The notes beneath the pieces are model-generated. The model did no database searches. It saw only the letters and a list, made by a program, of their open reading frames with translations, and had not been told where the DNA came from. Positions 19,861-33,774 of a DNA stretch of 64,000 nucleotides are shown here, in pieces. The DNA comes from Sympetrum striolatum (Eukaryota; Arthropoda; Insecta; Odonata; Libellulidae): assembly GCA_947579665.1 (NCBI GenBank), contig OX388345.1, positions 32,021,849-32,085,848 on the forward strand, written 5' to 3'. The translations under genes were made by a program, and so were the position numbers. Positions within the stretch are counted from its first letter, which is position 1, and the number at the start of each line of letters is the position of its first letter.

Positions 19861-22800
19861 CTCCCAGATTTCCCACACCGAGTGATCGGACACACTTCAT
19901 GTTAATCGTTTGAGTTCCGAGATTCCAGCCGAAAAAGAAACATGGACCAATTACGAAGCTAACAGGGGTCACTAAAAAAACTGAGTGACGGTTGAAGACT
20001 TTACAAAAGGAAAGGAAAAACGAAACCCAATAGCAAGAGATTTCGACTAGATGACTTTTCCTACGATTTCGACGAAATTTATAAACGTATTTAAGTAAGA
20101 TAAAATAATTCCTTTCGTACAGGCCTTCTACTTGATTGAAAATAATCTATACAACAGTATAGTTATTCAATGGCTAACCTAAAATACTGTAAATGCATCT
20201 ATTACACCACAATTTCGTACTGCTTGCCTACTCAAGAAAGAAACGTAAAATTCTACACTGAGGTCAGTAATTTTTTTTTTCAATTTTCTGCTGTATTTAA
20301 AACTAAAATATTGGTACAGCAAACAGGAGTAACAAATTTCATAGTCGCAATAAAATCTCTGAACCTGACACATTACGCACAGATTACTAAGAGAATAAAT
20401 CCTGGCATCTATAAGTGGTATCTAGAGAATCTGCTTGACTTCTCTCTCAATTGTAACAATAAATTTAATATTATAAAAACATTTCGTACTTTAAGCATAA
20501 ATTTATGAATCTAAAAATGACGAACGATAGAAACAATGCTGATATAAATTCTTGAAAGTTTAATCTTAGCATTCTCGAACATCGAAATCATAGCACTTAC
20601 TAAAATTACTCAAAATAATTAAAGAGCTAACGTGATACATGGTAAGTAATGATATAGTAAAAATGATACCCTACTTTAAAACATGTTACCTACCACTCTC
20701 TACTCCATTCTCTCTCAAACGGGCGCGAAAAGTGACGAATTAAAATCGATCGGGGAAATGAAACGTATTTTATTCTTTCCCTTGTGGCAACACTTCTCCG
20801 ACGAGTCTCTTACGGTTTCCTTTTTTTCAACTGGCTCACGTATTAGAGATTGAAAAGGGAAGGTTTTAAAGCGCCAGCTAAGTAAAATCAATGCACACTG
20901 CGGAATTCACTTTAATGCATTTGCGCAGGATACGGATGTCGGACAATAGCACAAACTTTGCTTAATCTCTCACCACACAAAGCGAATAAAACATTTCAAA
21001 AAAACAAATCTTTATCTACGAGGAAAATCGATTTTTTCCCCGATAGTTTCTCAAAGTGTTATTTGATGATGACGTCGGAAAGGTAATATGCTCAACGCTC
21101 TTGTGGATAAAAATATTTTCCCCTTTACACAAGAAAATATGGCTATCAGACAGGCATAAGAGAACGTACGTAGATTATTATCCCCATATAAAAACAAAAA
21201 AGAAAATGAATAATGATTACATCCAACAAATCTTCAATATGAGAAAGTAAATTATATTAAATTACTCGTCATATATATCATAGATGTAAACGTCTTGCTC
21301 TCGAAATACTAGTAAAGGTAGTTACTAAAACAGTAAGGTATAGGAGCCATTTAACTCAATAATTCTGATATACAAGCATAAGTGTAACGCTTTACCCATG
21401 CACCCCAAAGGTAATCGAAATAATTTATTACTTAGGTGAGAATTACTGTGAAAATCTGCCCAGTAATATATTTACTAAATATCGTTTATGTTTGTTTTAC
21501 TTGAAAATCATTGTCATTATTCATCCTGGGTTTAAAGGGAATGTATCAAAAGTTCTCCAAGAAGTAATACGGCTCTTGATACCTGCGTATAGAGTCAGCA
21601 ATAATAAAGGTTTCTACTTCGAGAAAAATGTGGCTGTCAAGTCTCTCCTTTGTCAATGCACAACAAATTATTTAAAATAAATAAAACAATTCCTCAGAAT
21701 GTGAGGGTATCAAAAGACTACGAGTTGAACTCAGAACTAAAGATGCAGAAAAAGAAAACATCAAGGAAAGTGGGATGACAAAACTCAGCGCAAACATATT
21801 GCAGCAGTAGATAAGAGATATAAACAAACAATGTATGTACATAGAGATAAGGATTATCAATACGCTTACAATCCCATATTAACTAAACGAAAATATCAAT
21901 GAGAAGCGATGGGATTGTATTGGAATATTTCTCTTTGTAGTTCGAGAATCAAGAGTTCTTGTAAAAACATCAAGCTAGGAATGTTAACCTTAAAAGTGTA
22001 ACCTGCCTTCAAATCGAGATACTCGAAAAAACTCTGATTGTGAGTCGAAAAGTCGCTTCCTTCGACGCCATAGACAAACGAAGCGCCATATGTAAATGAC
22101 GAAGCCTTCCGTGGTAATAACTTAATTTTCCTAAACACCGTATTCACCTAGTTATCTTCAACCGTCGGAGAACTTCTACACGAAAGAACAGTAATTACCA
22201 CCCATGACCCTCAGAAAATTTCGGAGCAACTTTCCCGACTTCATTAAAAAAAAGAACATAATCCAAAGGACTTCCAATGAAATTGTTCCACACACCCATA
22301 GCTATTCTCAGCCCAGTATAGAACAGAAGATATGATAGTCCCGCCGTCCATTACTCCTTCCAAGCCATTGCTTACATCGACGCTACCCTTGGAGCTGGAG
22401 AGAAACCTTCCAACGAGGGCCAATTTTCACCCATATATATTCATCGTTCGATCTAACTGTTTCGGGAAAGAATATTTTACCCAGAGACTTCAAAAGATAA
22501 CTAAATATATACGGGATTGAGAAATTTTTCTGTTTCATAAAAAACATACCGATATACTGGTTAGCTAATGTTTTCTAAGCATCTAATTTTCTTTAATATT
22601 AGATGAACGTAGCTTGAGGTTCAGGTATTATATCAGGGTATCGGCCCAAAACTAGAATCACTCCATTGGCTCGCTAGATGTCGGACTTTATTTATAAATT
22701 GATACTTTCTCAAAAACCTCAAAATTCAGTCTTATAATGTATTCAACCGAGAAATCTCTCTCTTCTCACCAAAGACTACAAGAATTTCTTCTACGTTGAT

Positions 22801-24395
22801 TAAAAATAGTGAATATACATCCCACAAAAGCATAATTTCCTTTGTTATTTATTTTAAATCAAGATTTCACACACAGCGAATTGTCCGATTTACAGAGAAA
22901 CAAAAACAGTTGTTGATATAAATAAAACAATAACATAGCATAAGAGATAAGAAACAGTACATAATATGAAAGTAAATTTGTAAGAAAAACTTTCTTGTGA
23001 TGAAAGGATAATCCTAGCAGTATGATGGAATCTTTGTCTATGAAAATGTATGTCCACATCGGTTAGAAGAGAATTTAATGAGGAGGAAAGACGATAGAAG
23101 AGTGAGCGTCTAAGACTCGGATAGTGTAATAAAATAGAGGAACGGGTAGATCTACTAGGAACTGGAAAATGAAATTGGGGCAATCAGTGATAGATTTTAA
23201 GATACTATGTATAAATGAAAGATCACTTTTAGTTCTATAGACAGAAAGACAATTCAAAATATAATAGACCATTAGAAGCATGGCGATAAGAAGGTACAAG
23301 GGATTTAACAATTCCGAGAAAGAAATTAGTGATCCTATCCAGAGAGGCCAGATTGGAGAGAGAATACATTTAACACATAAATGAACAGTGAGCTCTTGAA
23401 TCAATTCGTCTTATCGGGCCAAAACTTAGTTAACACAATATCCGACTTAACACACTTAAAGCTTGTGAAAATTGGAAAGGGGACTTAAGACATGACCTTA
23501 AGTCAGGAATGAGGAAGAAAAGCGGTCATTTACAAGCAGAACGAAGGAATGGATCTAAATCTGAACGTCTGTAGACCCGAATGAATAATTGTTTCCCTGG
23601 AACGTCTTCCAGGCAATCTTTTTCATTGTTAAGAGCCCGCGATGTGGAAGAGAACGCCTTTGGATCCATCCGAAACGTCCGAGCATTCAAATCTCTCCAG
23701 GTTTCCGTGACATATGCCGAGGATGGCGGAGGGTCATTTAGCAAAAAAGAGAAGGGAAACGCTTTTAATTGAATGGACAATAGTCTCCTCCCAAGCGACG
23801 TGATATGTTTTCCGGTTTTATACTTTCTTTCCGGCGACCGCCTATCTCCTTAATATTCCATCCACTCCTCTCGGAGCAACATCCAACTTAATACTATATC
23901 ACTATCAAGCCGTCGGAAATGGAAAGGAAAAAAATCACCGCTGGAATACGAAAAAGATGTGGCGCGTCATCGCAATGCGTCTTTTCCTGTATCCTGTACC
24001 AACCTTGGCCTTCTCGTAAGGATGCCTGATGACGCACGTTGGGTCAATCTTGGACCAGTTACATCCGGGAGGCTGGAGACTGAAAACTAATACTTTTTCG
24101 TAATATTATGAGTGGAATTCGACTAAAAAGTTGGAGAATCATATTTCCACTAAGGAAGCTGACGACTAGATAACATAAAACTATCCTTCGGAGGCTAGGT
24201 CGAGAAAAACGTCGATAGATATCCCAAGGAAAAACGGGCTTGAAAAAGTCTAACAAGACTGGGAATTGAAGGATCTTCTTCTATCCGGAATGCTTCATCA
24301 ACCAACTATGCTATACCATACCATGCAAGGTCTTATACGCAAACCTGTCTTAACCCTTTCCCTCGATTGATATTCCTGACCGTGTCTGTAAGTCA
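19861..24395. other. Intergenic stretch, no gene recognised
   Basis: AT-rich with slightly GC-richer patches around 22030-22390 and 23550-24100. Short frames only, none with a recognisable domain. A string TTAACCCTTTCCC at about 24350 resembles a piggyBac end but has no matching partner in the window. Confidence 0.4.
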
Positions 24396-24401
24396 GATGT
24401 A

Positions 24402-24478
24402 CACTCCTGGCCAAAATTAACGCAGCACCTCCCTAGCGATCCTTACGGCCGGTGCTGCGTTAATTTTGGCCAGGACTG
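24402..24478 (+). mobile_element. 77-bp palindromic Tc1/mariner-type MITE, copy 1
   Basis: Two 28-base arms (left CACTCCTGGCCAAAATTAAC..., right inverted CAGTCCTGGCC...) differ at one position and flank a 21-base centre. TA dinucleotides at 24400-24401 and 24479-24480 are the expected target duplication. The CAGTCCTGGCCAAAATT terminus resembles Tc1/mariner family ends. It is far too short to encode a transposase. It matches the copy at 33688-33764, read on the other strand, at all but about one position. Confidence 0.85.
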
Positions 24479-24607
24479 TACATTAGATAGGATGCTCGAT
24501 AGGTATTAATAAATTAATAAAAAATAAAAGCTTACAAAACTCTCTTTTATATGAAAATGCAAAACATAATAAAATGAACGTGAAATAGTTTATAAAAATC
24601 AAACAAG

Positions 24608-24960
24608 ACGATAACTCCGTTTGGGTGAACTTTGACTTAATCTAACAAGATCATGTAAGCTTTCTGGAACAGTAATCAGTATTACATCTCTATCTTTTGG
24701 TAATAATGAATAACACAACCTATGACAATTAAAAGAAATAAAACTTTATTCAAATTAAAAAAAGAATAATTCAGAAAATTCCGCATGACCATAACTCCGT
24801 TTGGATGAACTTGGAATTTATTTCACTAGATCTTTAAGGTTTTATGGAAAAATAGATAATCAGTTATGTATCTCCATAAATTGGCTGTAATGATTCTTAC
24901 GACTTATTATAACTAAAATAAAACGCCATACCAAACAAAAAAATATAAAATAGAGATAAT
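24608..24960 (+). repeat. Diverged 180-bp tandem dimer
   Basis: ATAACTCCGTTTGG at 24611 recurs at 24791, a spacing of 180 bases, followed in both copies by TGAACTT and, further on, by similar TAATCAGT..TATCTC blocks. The junction TTCCGCATGACCATAACTCC resembles the TTCCGGTTAACCAT...ATAACTCC junction of the 178-bp array at 2632-3700. I infer an old fragment of a related repeat family, without the CAGA tract or terminal hairpin. Confidence 0.6.
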
Positions 24961-24969
24961 CATTTCAAT

Positions 24970-27900
24970 GAAATACCAGAGGAAAAAAGGTTGGTTGCAA
25001 TCCTCTATCACTACAGGAGGAATGGTTTTAAGTGGAGCTATTTTCCGATAATGATTTGGAGGAAAAGACATAAACCTTCCTCTTCCTTATGAGATCGGAT
25101 AACAGGAATGTATTACGAGCTAACACCTGAAATGTTTAGCTATCGGAGAAATTATCAGAGCAGGAAGCGGGACATCGAAGGTGTTCTGGAGAGATTCTCG
25201 TTAATGCTAGTTCTTCGCTGATGTGTTACCTTAAAGGCAAGGCTACCAAATTTGGAGGAAATTTGGAATTTGGGCGATTGAACCGAAATTTGCGGATATC
25301 ATAACACATATCTAATACGGAGTCGCATAAATGAATTCAATATTGGAAGTTACCGACTGGATTCCATATTTAGATCGGAAGGGTCAGAGATTCTCGATAA
25401 GCCAAATAAAGGAGGGTTTACCACCGATTTTATGCTAAGTAATAACAGGAAACGATTATTTCAAACGATAAGGAAATAAAAATTCTTCGTGCCATGAAAA
25501 ATATATTTCCGCCAGACCAGAAGATAAATAGGAATCGAAAACGTTCTTGTATGAATGTCCCTTACCCTAGATATGAAATTTCTAGCCTCTAAATAATCCA
25601 ATTTCTCGCAGAATTTTAAGTTAAGGGGATTATAAATCATATATGATATCAATTTACTTGAACAAAATTTAAACACAGAAATGCTAATCAGCCAATATGA
25701 AAAACATAAGATGCAATCAAGCATTATAAAACCCCAGAAATTCAGTCAATCTTATTTTTCTATTATTTTTGGCAATCGAGGAAAATTTTCACTCCGTACT
25801 ACGTATCTAAAGATCAATTCGGATGCGCGAAGCGGAATGATTCGTTCTGACGCTTTAATCAATCTAGAGGGAAGCCGAAAAATCTGTCAAAAATTCATTT
25901 GCTAAAACAGGATCTGTTGAGTGGTGAGAGTGTTTAAGTGGTCCATTTAGATAGTCATCTGAAAATGAGCCAATCAAATTCGATTTCCGGCAACAAATCC
26001 GTCGCTTTCGGCGGAGATCCGCTGTATGACGACCTCGCCTCACACAGAATGAGTTGGTGGGCGGAAAGATAATATCTCAAACCGATCTGATTGGTAAAGG
26101 ATAGCGTATAATTTTTTCCGATAATTATTAAAGCCTTCTCTTAATAAGGAGGCGAGAAAACTTAGTTGAAATAACACCCGACTAACGAAATTAAAATATT
26201 TCCATTTTGATGTTTTCATTCGTCCCTTATCTGATTCACATAAAATGTGAATCCTAAGTCTAAAATGTTGTCTAGTGTCAGAATACCAATAAGAGAACAC
26301 TAATCGAAATCTGTTTTCGTTCCCAAATTTAAAATAAAATAAAACGATCATTCTTGGTATATGGAGGAAATTATCTGATAGTTATTATCATAGAAATATT
26401 ACTTTATTTAGCTATGCAGCTAATGAGCGGTGATTTCTAAGAGATATCCTAACAGTTTAAGCACTTGCTTTTAAAGCAAGTAAATCTTTCTACTCCAATA
26501 TACATATTAAGCTTCTCCAAAGCAGATTGAGGTAGAAAGGTTTTAATATAATTTTATACCTATGATTTGATTATTTAACCTGAATGTCACTTAACCCTAC
26601 TTATATATACTTAACAAATCATCTTTGCTTGAATAGGATAATTCAAATCAAGATGACATTAATTTTAAAGAAATCTTGAAAGGAAACTGCCCGTGAGAGA
26701 AAATTCATGAGAGGTAAAAGGAGAGAAATACGCGCTTAAAGAGTAATATTTAAAAATAAATGAATTGAAAAATGTCAAATTTAAGTATATGACATTTCGA
26801 GATAGCAAAGAATCCACATTCAATCCACTAAGAAGTTGATAATAGTAACTTAATTAACATGACAATGGAAAAGAAACCTAAAAAACATCATAAATCCTTG
26901 ATAATAGCGAAAAGATTGGATTATCCGCATAAATAGAGTAGGAATGGATTCGGAAATCATTCCTTCGAAAATATTTCAATCGCTTACGTGGGAAACCTAT
27001 AAATCGGAGACTTATAATTCCTTTCGCTGATCGAAATTTACGATCGCAAAAGGTCGCAGTAAAACTTATCTCCAGCGAATCCGATAGCAGAGCACTATTT
27101 CATCGAGGCTTAGAACAGCTCACTCGAGCGACATGTGCTACCATTTTCAACATCTGTAAGAGATCGCCCTCGCAAAAAATGAATTCCTTCTCTTCAGGAA
27201 GGAAATTTCAACAACGGCAGCGTGCCCAGAGACTAGTTTGGAGAGAGTCCTTGAAGCGGCCCATGTTTCATTGAGAACTCTTGATAATTACTCACTGGAA
27301 ATACTTGATCATTTCTTCTTGTTTTGCCTCCACTAGCAATACTTGAGCAAATCATAGGGATATAGGGGTATCAAAGATCCAAAAAGAGTAATTTTGAAAT
27401 AGTTGTGATTAAACCAAGCAATCGACATAAAAAAGACAAAATAAAATAGATCCAAGACATACGTACTTCTTAATCAAAAACTCGGGAACTTTCACGGACG
27501 ATAATTGAAAAGATACAGTAAGTTATTTGTTCGAGCAAATTTATGTAAAAAAGAATTATGTCGTTTTTCACGAAGATCAAGGAAAATGCCTTTAAAAATT
27601 CTTCTAATTAATAATTGCCATACGATAGTATAAGCAATGCCATGATAATAAAATAATTACCAAAAAATACCTAACAATATTTTACTAAACGCAATTTATA
27701 GTATACGTAGATAATAATGTTTTCTCTCACATCGTTGTCCAAACATTAAAACTAAGAGGATAACTAAATTTATTCACAAGAAATCAAAAAGGTCACCCAG
27801 GTTGACTTAAATTGTTTCGCCGTATAACGAAGCGATATTTTAGTTTCTATGGATTAAAAGGCAAATAAGGATGCGCAAATTGGTATATATGGCTCAAATA

Positions 27901-30550
27901 CGATAAAAGGGAAGATGCATTTAACATTAGAAATACTACTTAAATTTTCAATGCAAAAAGCAGTAATTTCTTCGAGTAATCATAAACACCGCCCACTGAC
28001 GTACCACCTAAATCTACCAATCTTAGGGTCCCATCGCTATCCGAATTAAGCTTTGACAGAGTGTCGCACGAGCAACAAGTGTCCCACAATTCAGAGGCGG
28101 ATAATCCAAGTTCCACGTAATCCATCCGAGGATCGGAAAGGTATTTCTAAATTATCTCCAGAAAAGAAGCGTGAGCAAAACGAAAGATTTAGCACAGCGG
28201 GTGAGATTAATGTTTTATTTTATGACTCGCTCAAATTTCCCATTATTGCTCACTCAATGAGGAGGCCATTAAGAGTACAGCTCTTTTCATAACCATCGCT
28301 TGACAATACCGAGAAAACTCATACTCAACCCACCATGAGGTATTCCAGCAATTGTGCGAGCGTTAAATTCGCGGAAACTACCGAAGAAGATTCCTGTGAC
28401 GAAGGAAAATACGCGTCCATTGATTGAGCATATCCTAAACGTTAGTCATAGCCAAGGAAGCAATAGACATTTCACGCATCAGCCTTGGGGACATTACAAT
28501 GAAGGACTCTTTCTGTACACAACAGATTATGGCGGTTTACTGATCGGAGCAACACGACTCCTGCAGTGGCAAATTACCATGGTCATGGATTAGCTAGAAT
28601 CCATGCAGGATAGAGAAAAAATTGTCCGTAACAAAATGTGTTGAGAATTCAGAAAAAAGCAAAGAGAGTAAACTCTTCGAGACGTCAAAGATAAAACAAG
28701 AAAACTAAGATCGTAATGGAAGATAAAACTTCCCATTCATAAATTTCAATGTAACATCAGATGAAGGTCGCATATTACTGAAAATGGTCATAATGTATTA
28801 CTTAAACGAGAATTTGTAATTTGTAACGTTTTCCCAAACATTTGGCAAATATAACATGAAAGGAGCTCAACATCCATATCACAATCATACGTCCACAATC
28901 AAATCTGAAGTAGTAACTCTGGCTACAATACCTTTGCGGATGAAATAGTTTTAATTTGTCATTTGGTGCAGGATAGCGAACAATAAATCTTTTATCCACT
29001 TTTGTCTTACTGTAACCTTTGGCTGTGACAGTAAAAATCTTCTGAGATATATGCAATTCTATATATAAAGGAAATCATCTAGGTCACTCATTCCTGAGTA
29101 CTATGAAAAGTGCTTTTCGTAAATCCATTGAGCTGAAAGTAGACGGGCCAGCATTCCAGCTTGGCGAGGAAAGAAATAGCAAAATCTATTCCTCATCTTC
29201 CCTAGTATACCTCACTCTTTCCCCAACCCTTTCGGCTACTAATGGTGGAGGGATAAGGTTCGGGCGGCATATTTCACGCACAGGTATCTATTTCAACCTC
29301 CTACATCGACCTGAAAACCCCGGACGAGCATCCTAAAGGCAATCGGTGATGCTGAAAGCAGTTAAAAAACACGCCTCGATGTTTAAGCCCTTCACCGCGC
29401 TGTCCCAGACGTGCAGAATTCCTTCGCGGAAGTCGGCTTCCTCATTTCGCCCGGAGACGACCTTGGAGGGAGGTGGGGTTGGCACAAGGCAGAGAAAAAG
29501 ACCATGCCCTCCGCTAAGTAACGCCGATGCAAAAAAGACCGAGCCGTTTGCTATCTGTTCCTCCGTGGGCTCCCCGCAGCGGGACAGGAAGGGGTCGCCA
29601 CGCACGAGCCCTCCTACGCCTCGATGCAGAATGTCTCGCGGGGGAGTGAAATAAGAAAAAGCCGAGGAATCAATTACGCCCTGCCCGCTGCGACTTGGTC
29701 TCCCATGCACGCAGAATGGATGCCTCTGTATTGGGACGGTAAATTACGGTGGTGTGCTTCTGCCCAACGCCGCGGGAGGTCGGCGATGCCAAGTTAAGGT
29801 CGTCACTGCACGAAGGAAGTGTTTTTTTATAATCTCCGTACTCGCTAAAGAAAAGGGTATTCGCCGAAAAGAATTCGATACGGAGGTTCTGATTTATGTT
29901 ACCGTTTAGGCTTTTCCACGGACCGAAAAATCTCCCCTTTTTTCCTCAAGGTTTATGCTTGAGAAGAAGACGTCATCGTTAACTTTTCAACGTCAAGATG
30001 AAGAAAAGCTCGTTAAAGGTGAGCGTGAGTAAGGGAATCACGGTTGAGAAAAAATTATAGGAAATTCCGGTTTCGATTTCCGCTGAATATGAGGAAAATT
30101 ACTCATCTTAGCCGCTGAAGGAATGTGGGAGCATGGTTAGTGATTAATTTCTTTTTGGAGCTGCTATTAATGAAAAAGGCCACTCAAAACAGTACGTAGA
30201 CTGCTAAGGTCACTAAAATTCAAATCAGGAGTGTTCTATCGCAGAAGAATCAGAAAAAGATTCTTCTGATTTTTCCAGGAAGGTCAAAAAACATTTTTAA
30301 ATAGAAGATATCTAAAACTTAAGAAATAAAACGTTAAAGAGTAGTTAAATAAATGGTTGTTGGAAGTAAAAATGCTATGTTTAATACCCCCAGTTAAGAT
30401 TAGCACGTTACAAGATAAATATAGGTATAGCAAAAGAAATTAAATTGAGAATATAGTAAATTTCTCAGAACAAACTTTGCAGGCATGGAGAAGTCCTGAA
30501 TACTAACGTACTAAATACGATAACTACATTTCGGCTAAAACATCTATTAA
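24970..30550. other. Intergenic stretch, no gene recognised
   Basis: Mostly AT-rich single-copy-looking sequence. A GC-richer, CpG-containing patch covers about 29340-29810. A perfect 19-base palindrome (ACTTGCTTTTAAAGCAAGT) lies at 26463-26481, and AGAAGAATC/GATTCTTCT forms a hairpin at 30243-30267. No convincing coding frame, RNA gene or transposon end. Confidence 0.4.
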
Positions 30551-30564
30551 TAATGAAATTCTTC

Positions 30565-31020
30565 CACAAAGGAAGAAATTTTAGAAATTTCAAGCTTTAT
30601 AAGGATATTGTGATTCTAACTTGCCCTTTACCGATAAAATGCTCGAATAAACTACGGGAAAAATCTTGATACATGAAGAATAAAACGTGATTCAGACTTC
30701 GGAAGTAACGGCAATTTGATAAATTTTTCTTTGAATTATAAGAGAATTCTTGTAGAATCTTTCTCGGCCACTAGCAAAGAATAATTTCAGAATTTCTAGC
30801 TATTTTAAGCTTGATCAGTATATGATGCCTCTTCCCTTTTCCTAATAATATGATCTACTACGGAAGAAGAAAATTATTGATGCATGAAGAAGAAAATTCT
30901 TGATGCACGAAGAAAAAACGTGATTCAGGTATCGAAAGTAAGGAGAATTTGATTTATTCTTCTTCGATTAAAAGAAAATTCTTATAAAATCATTCTCAAC
31001 CACCCGCAGAGAATAACTTC
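30565..31020 (+). repeat. Diverged tandem duplication, about 211-bp period, with inner 23-bp repeat
   Basis: The block with GATACATGAAGAATAAAACG (from 30668) and GTGATTCAG...AATTTGAT...GAGAATTCTTGTA recurs about 211 bases later with GATGCATGAAGAAG (30879) and GATGCACGAAGAA (30902). Between the last two is a direct 23-base duplication in the second unit. Matching flanks extend leftwards (TTTCAAGCTTTATAAG versus TTTCTAGCTATTTTAAGC). The units are clearly related but many positions differ, so the event is old. Function unknown. Confidence 0.6.
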
Positions 31021-31029
31021 GGAAGGTAG

Positions 31030-33680
31030 TTGACGAAGCACTTTTCCCGCTCAAAAAGAAGGAAATTCGCATTACGGACCGCGAGATCGTTCTAATCCGA
31101 CATCTACGCCATTTCGAGGTCGCGAGCGCGGGTCGATGAGCTCGCAGATTACGAGAACATCTGTGCCTCCGTCGGTATGCGATCCCGGGCTCGCAGGACG
31201 CCGTACGAGCGCCCAGACGAAGAGTGCTTTCTGTTTTCGCAACCGCCGGGGGAGATGTACGTACGCCATGCGTCTCGAAACGAAAAATAACGCGCCCGCT
31301 AACGAGCCCGCGATGTGGCCTCGGTGGATAGAGGTGAGTGCAACGAAACGAAGGGATTAACCGCGCTTTACCTTGATCATCCATCAAACGACAAAAAGAA
31401 GTAACGGCTTTCGTCATGAAACCGATGATCGTTTCCATTGCTCGGAAACCGCATTCGGAATGATGTATCCATTTGGAAATTGCGAGAAAGCATAACTTAC
31501 GGCAATGAGGAGATGAAGACAGCTGTGAAAGTGATAATCATTATGGGATTATACGAGTTGTACTAAAACGAGAAAAAAGTTGAAATAACAATGGAAATGC
31601 TCATAGAATAAGAACCACTTATTCGCTTATTCTGCAGTCTGCATTCATACAGATCATCCGGAAAGCCTTCATCTGTTGCATACCTTTATTTGGGGTTTAA
31701 ATTAATATGAATAATATACTTTAAGGATACTACAGGCACATGCAAACTTAGAAATTTAATAAAAGGGAAAATAAGGCAAACTGATGAAAAAAGATTGCTC
31801 TATCCCAATCAAAATCTACCGTGCTGCTTACCGAAGTAAATACCTACGGCATATTATAATATGAATTCGAAAAATAATTTCTCAAAATTAAGGTATTTTG
31901 AATATTTTTTTAGGGTTTGAATGTATGCTCGAAAAATCTGAGATATAATTTAGCTGGCTAAAGATAAACTTAAATAACCACCTAATATTTTCTTAGGATA
32001 AAGTTGAAAATATTATACACCATGTCTTTCATCTTTTCTTGTCACACAGTTCCTACGTTTTTCCAGGATGCCGAAAATTTCAAATATGAAGATTGGAGCA
32101 ATCGCCTAAAACAAGCGACTAGAAATCAGAAACATTTTCTGTGAAAAGAACCGTAAGTTTTCCAGTCACAAACATTTCCCACGGGGGTCTTCTATACTAT
32201 CAGTCAGAGTTTATATGAACGTCATCGAAGAATATATTTGACGTAAAAACCTTATGGCACTGTTATCATATCAGCAAGAAAACCCCTCAACTTACTGTTT
32301 CCCAAACTGTGGACCATGAGTAAACTCATGATGCGTCAGATAATATCCGAGTATAACATATCCACCACATTGCTTGAGCACTGACACATTTTGCGTATTT
32401 CCTTAAATGGGAGTAACGGAAATTTATAAAATACTTTATTCCATACTTAAGTTTTTTCTTCATTTCAAATTTGAATCTCGAAGGAAACTTACGAGTAGTG
32501 TGGTAAGGTGCGTCACCATGTCTGAGTAACATGCGAATAGAAAACAAAAAGTTGTTGACTAATACCAAATCAGAAAAAAACTAGAATGAAGCAGCGAAAG
32601 ACTTCGCTTCATCCTCACATTGAGTCTCTAGTTTCAACTCTTTAGCGGAGTAGAGAAAATCGATTTCATCTTGACACCTTCGCCCGAATAGAAGCATCAC
32701 CCTGGCAGCTCATAAGAGGGTCTCAGAAAAAAGTCGCCATGGGGGTGCTGGTAGGTGAAACCACCGCAACAAGTCGTTCCTCCCACGGATACGACCTTTC
32801 CACCAAATGCCATTCGGATGCTAGAAACCATCCGACGGCGATACGTCAAAAAGACAACAAACGTCCTCGATCGAGCCGTTGGTACACTTCCCTCGACCAC
32901 CCCTCTTCCGGCCTCAAGTTAACAGGTTTAACATCTCCAAACAAAATAAGGCGAAAATACCTTCCTGCCCACGTTATTGATGCATCCGAAGCTAGAGAAA
33001 ACCTCCTATCCATCCTACCCCAACGTCTCTCTGCATCTTGGCACCCGTCCAATTAACTCCGCTCGCTGCGGGTCCGGATGCAAAATCAGCATCCCTCATC
33101 AACGAGACACACTGCGCAACTTCGTAGACTTGCTTTACACTAACACGAGTGGAAAAATTCAATTTTACTTTCGCGGAAATACGTATAAAAACAACCTATT
33201 CTAACGAATAATACTAAATGATGCGATCAAAAGTTGACAGAAATTATTATTCCTCATAATTCACAAAATTAATGACGTCAATTTTTGCTGTTTATCGATC
33301 ACAAAGGTAAAGATCTCCTAAAATACAACCATTCTTGCCTTCTTCTAATTTAGATATATGTAAATAAACATGAAGATTTTGGTATACTCCCCTTGTGACA
33401 AGGAAAGTATTTTCATGTTTAATTACATTTATAACCATCAAAAAGCTCAATAAGAATTGGAAACCTATCAACAGATTAGTTAGGAAAGGACATATTACGA
33501 TGAAAAATCTTCAAACTTTACTTCAATTGATTATAGACAGCTAAATATGCGATTCAATATATCAGTACGTATGAAACTGGATTAAAGCTGTAAACAAGGT
33601 GAAGTACACTTTAGTTTGGCCTCCTTAAACTGTTTTTCAATCTAGTTTACGTATTTTTTCTCTTATTCATTACGTTATAT
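31030..33680. other. Intergenic stretch with GC-richer patches
   Basis: CpG-containing patches lie at about 31060-31370 and 32690-33130; long frames there overlap on both strands and match nothing I know. A lone hAT-like end is annotated near 32294. Otherwise AT-rich with no gene. Confidence 0.4.
32294..32330 (+). mobile_element. Possible solitary hAT-type terminus
   Basis: ACTGTTTCCCAAACTGTGG followed by a small hairpin (CATGAGT/ACTCATG) resembles the start of hAT elements. No inverted partner or 8-bp duplication was found within about 1 kb, so it is at best a truncated copy. Confidence 0.25.
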
Positions 33681-33687
33681 TTATGTA

Positions 33688-33764
33688 CAGTCCTGGCCAA
33701 AATTAACGCAGCACCGGCCGTAAGGATCGCAAGGGAGGTGCTGCGTTAATTTTGGCCAGGAGTG
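33688..33764 (-). mobile_element. 77-bp palindromic Tc1/mariner-type MITE, copy 2
   Basis: Same element as at 24402-24478 but in opposite orientation: 28-base arms, 21-base centre, flanking TA at 33686-33687 and 33765-33766. The arm carrying CACTCC and the centre (GGCCGTAAGGATCGCAAGGG) both match the reverse complement of copy 1, with one centre difference. Both copies are flanked by ATG on the left and CATTA on the right. Confidence 0.85.
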
Positions 33765-33774
33765 TACATTATAT

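Noticed and set aside
24350..24365. TTAACCCTTTCCC resembling a piggyBac end
   Set aside because: No inverted partner ending in GGGAAAGGGTTAA occurs in the window, so no element can be delimited.
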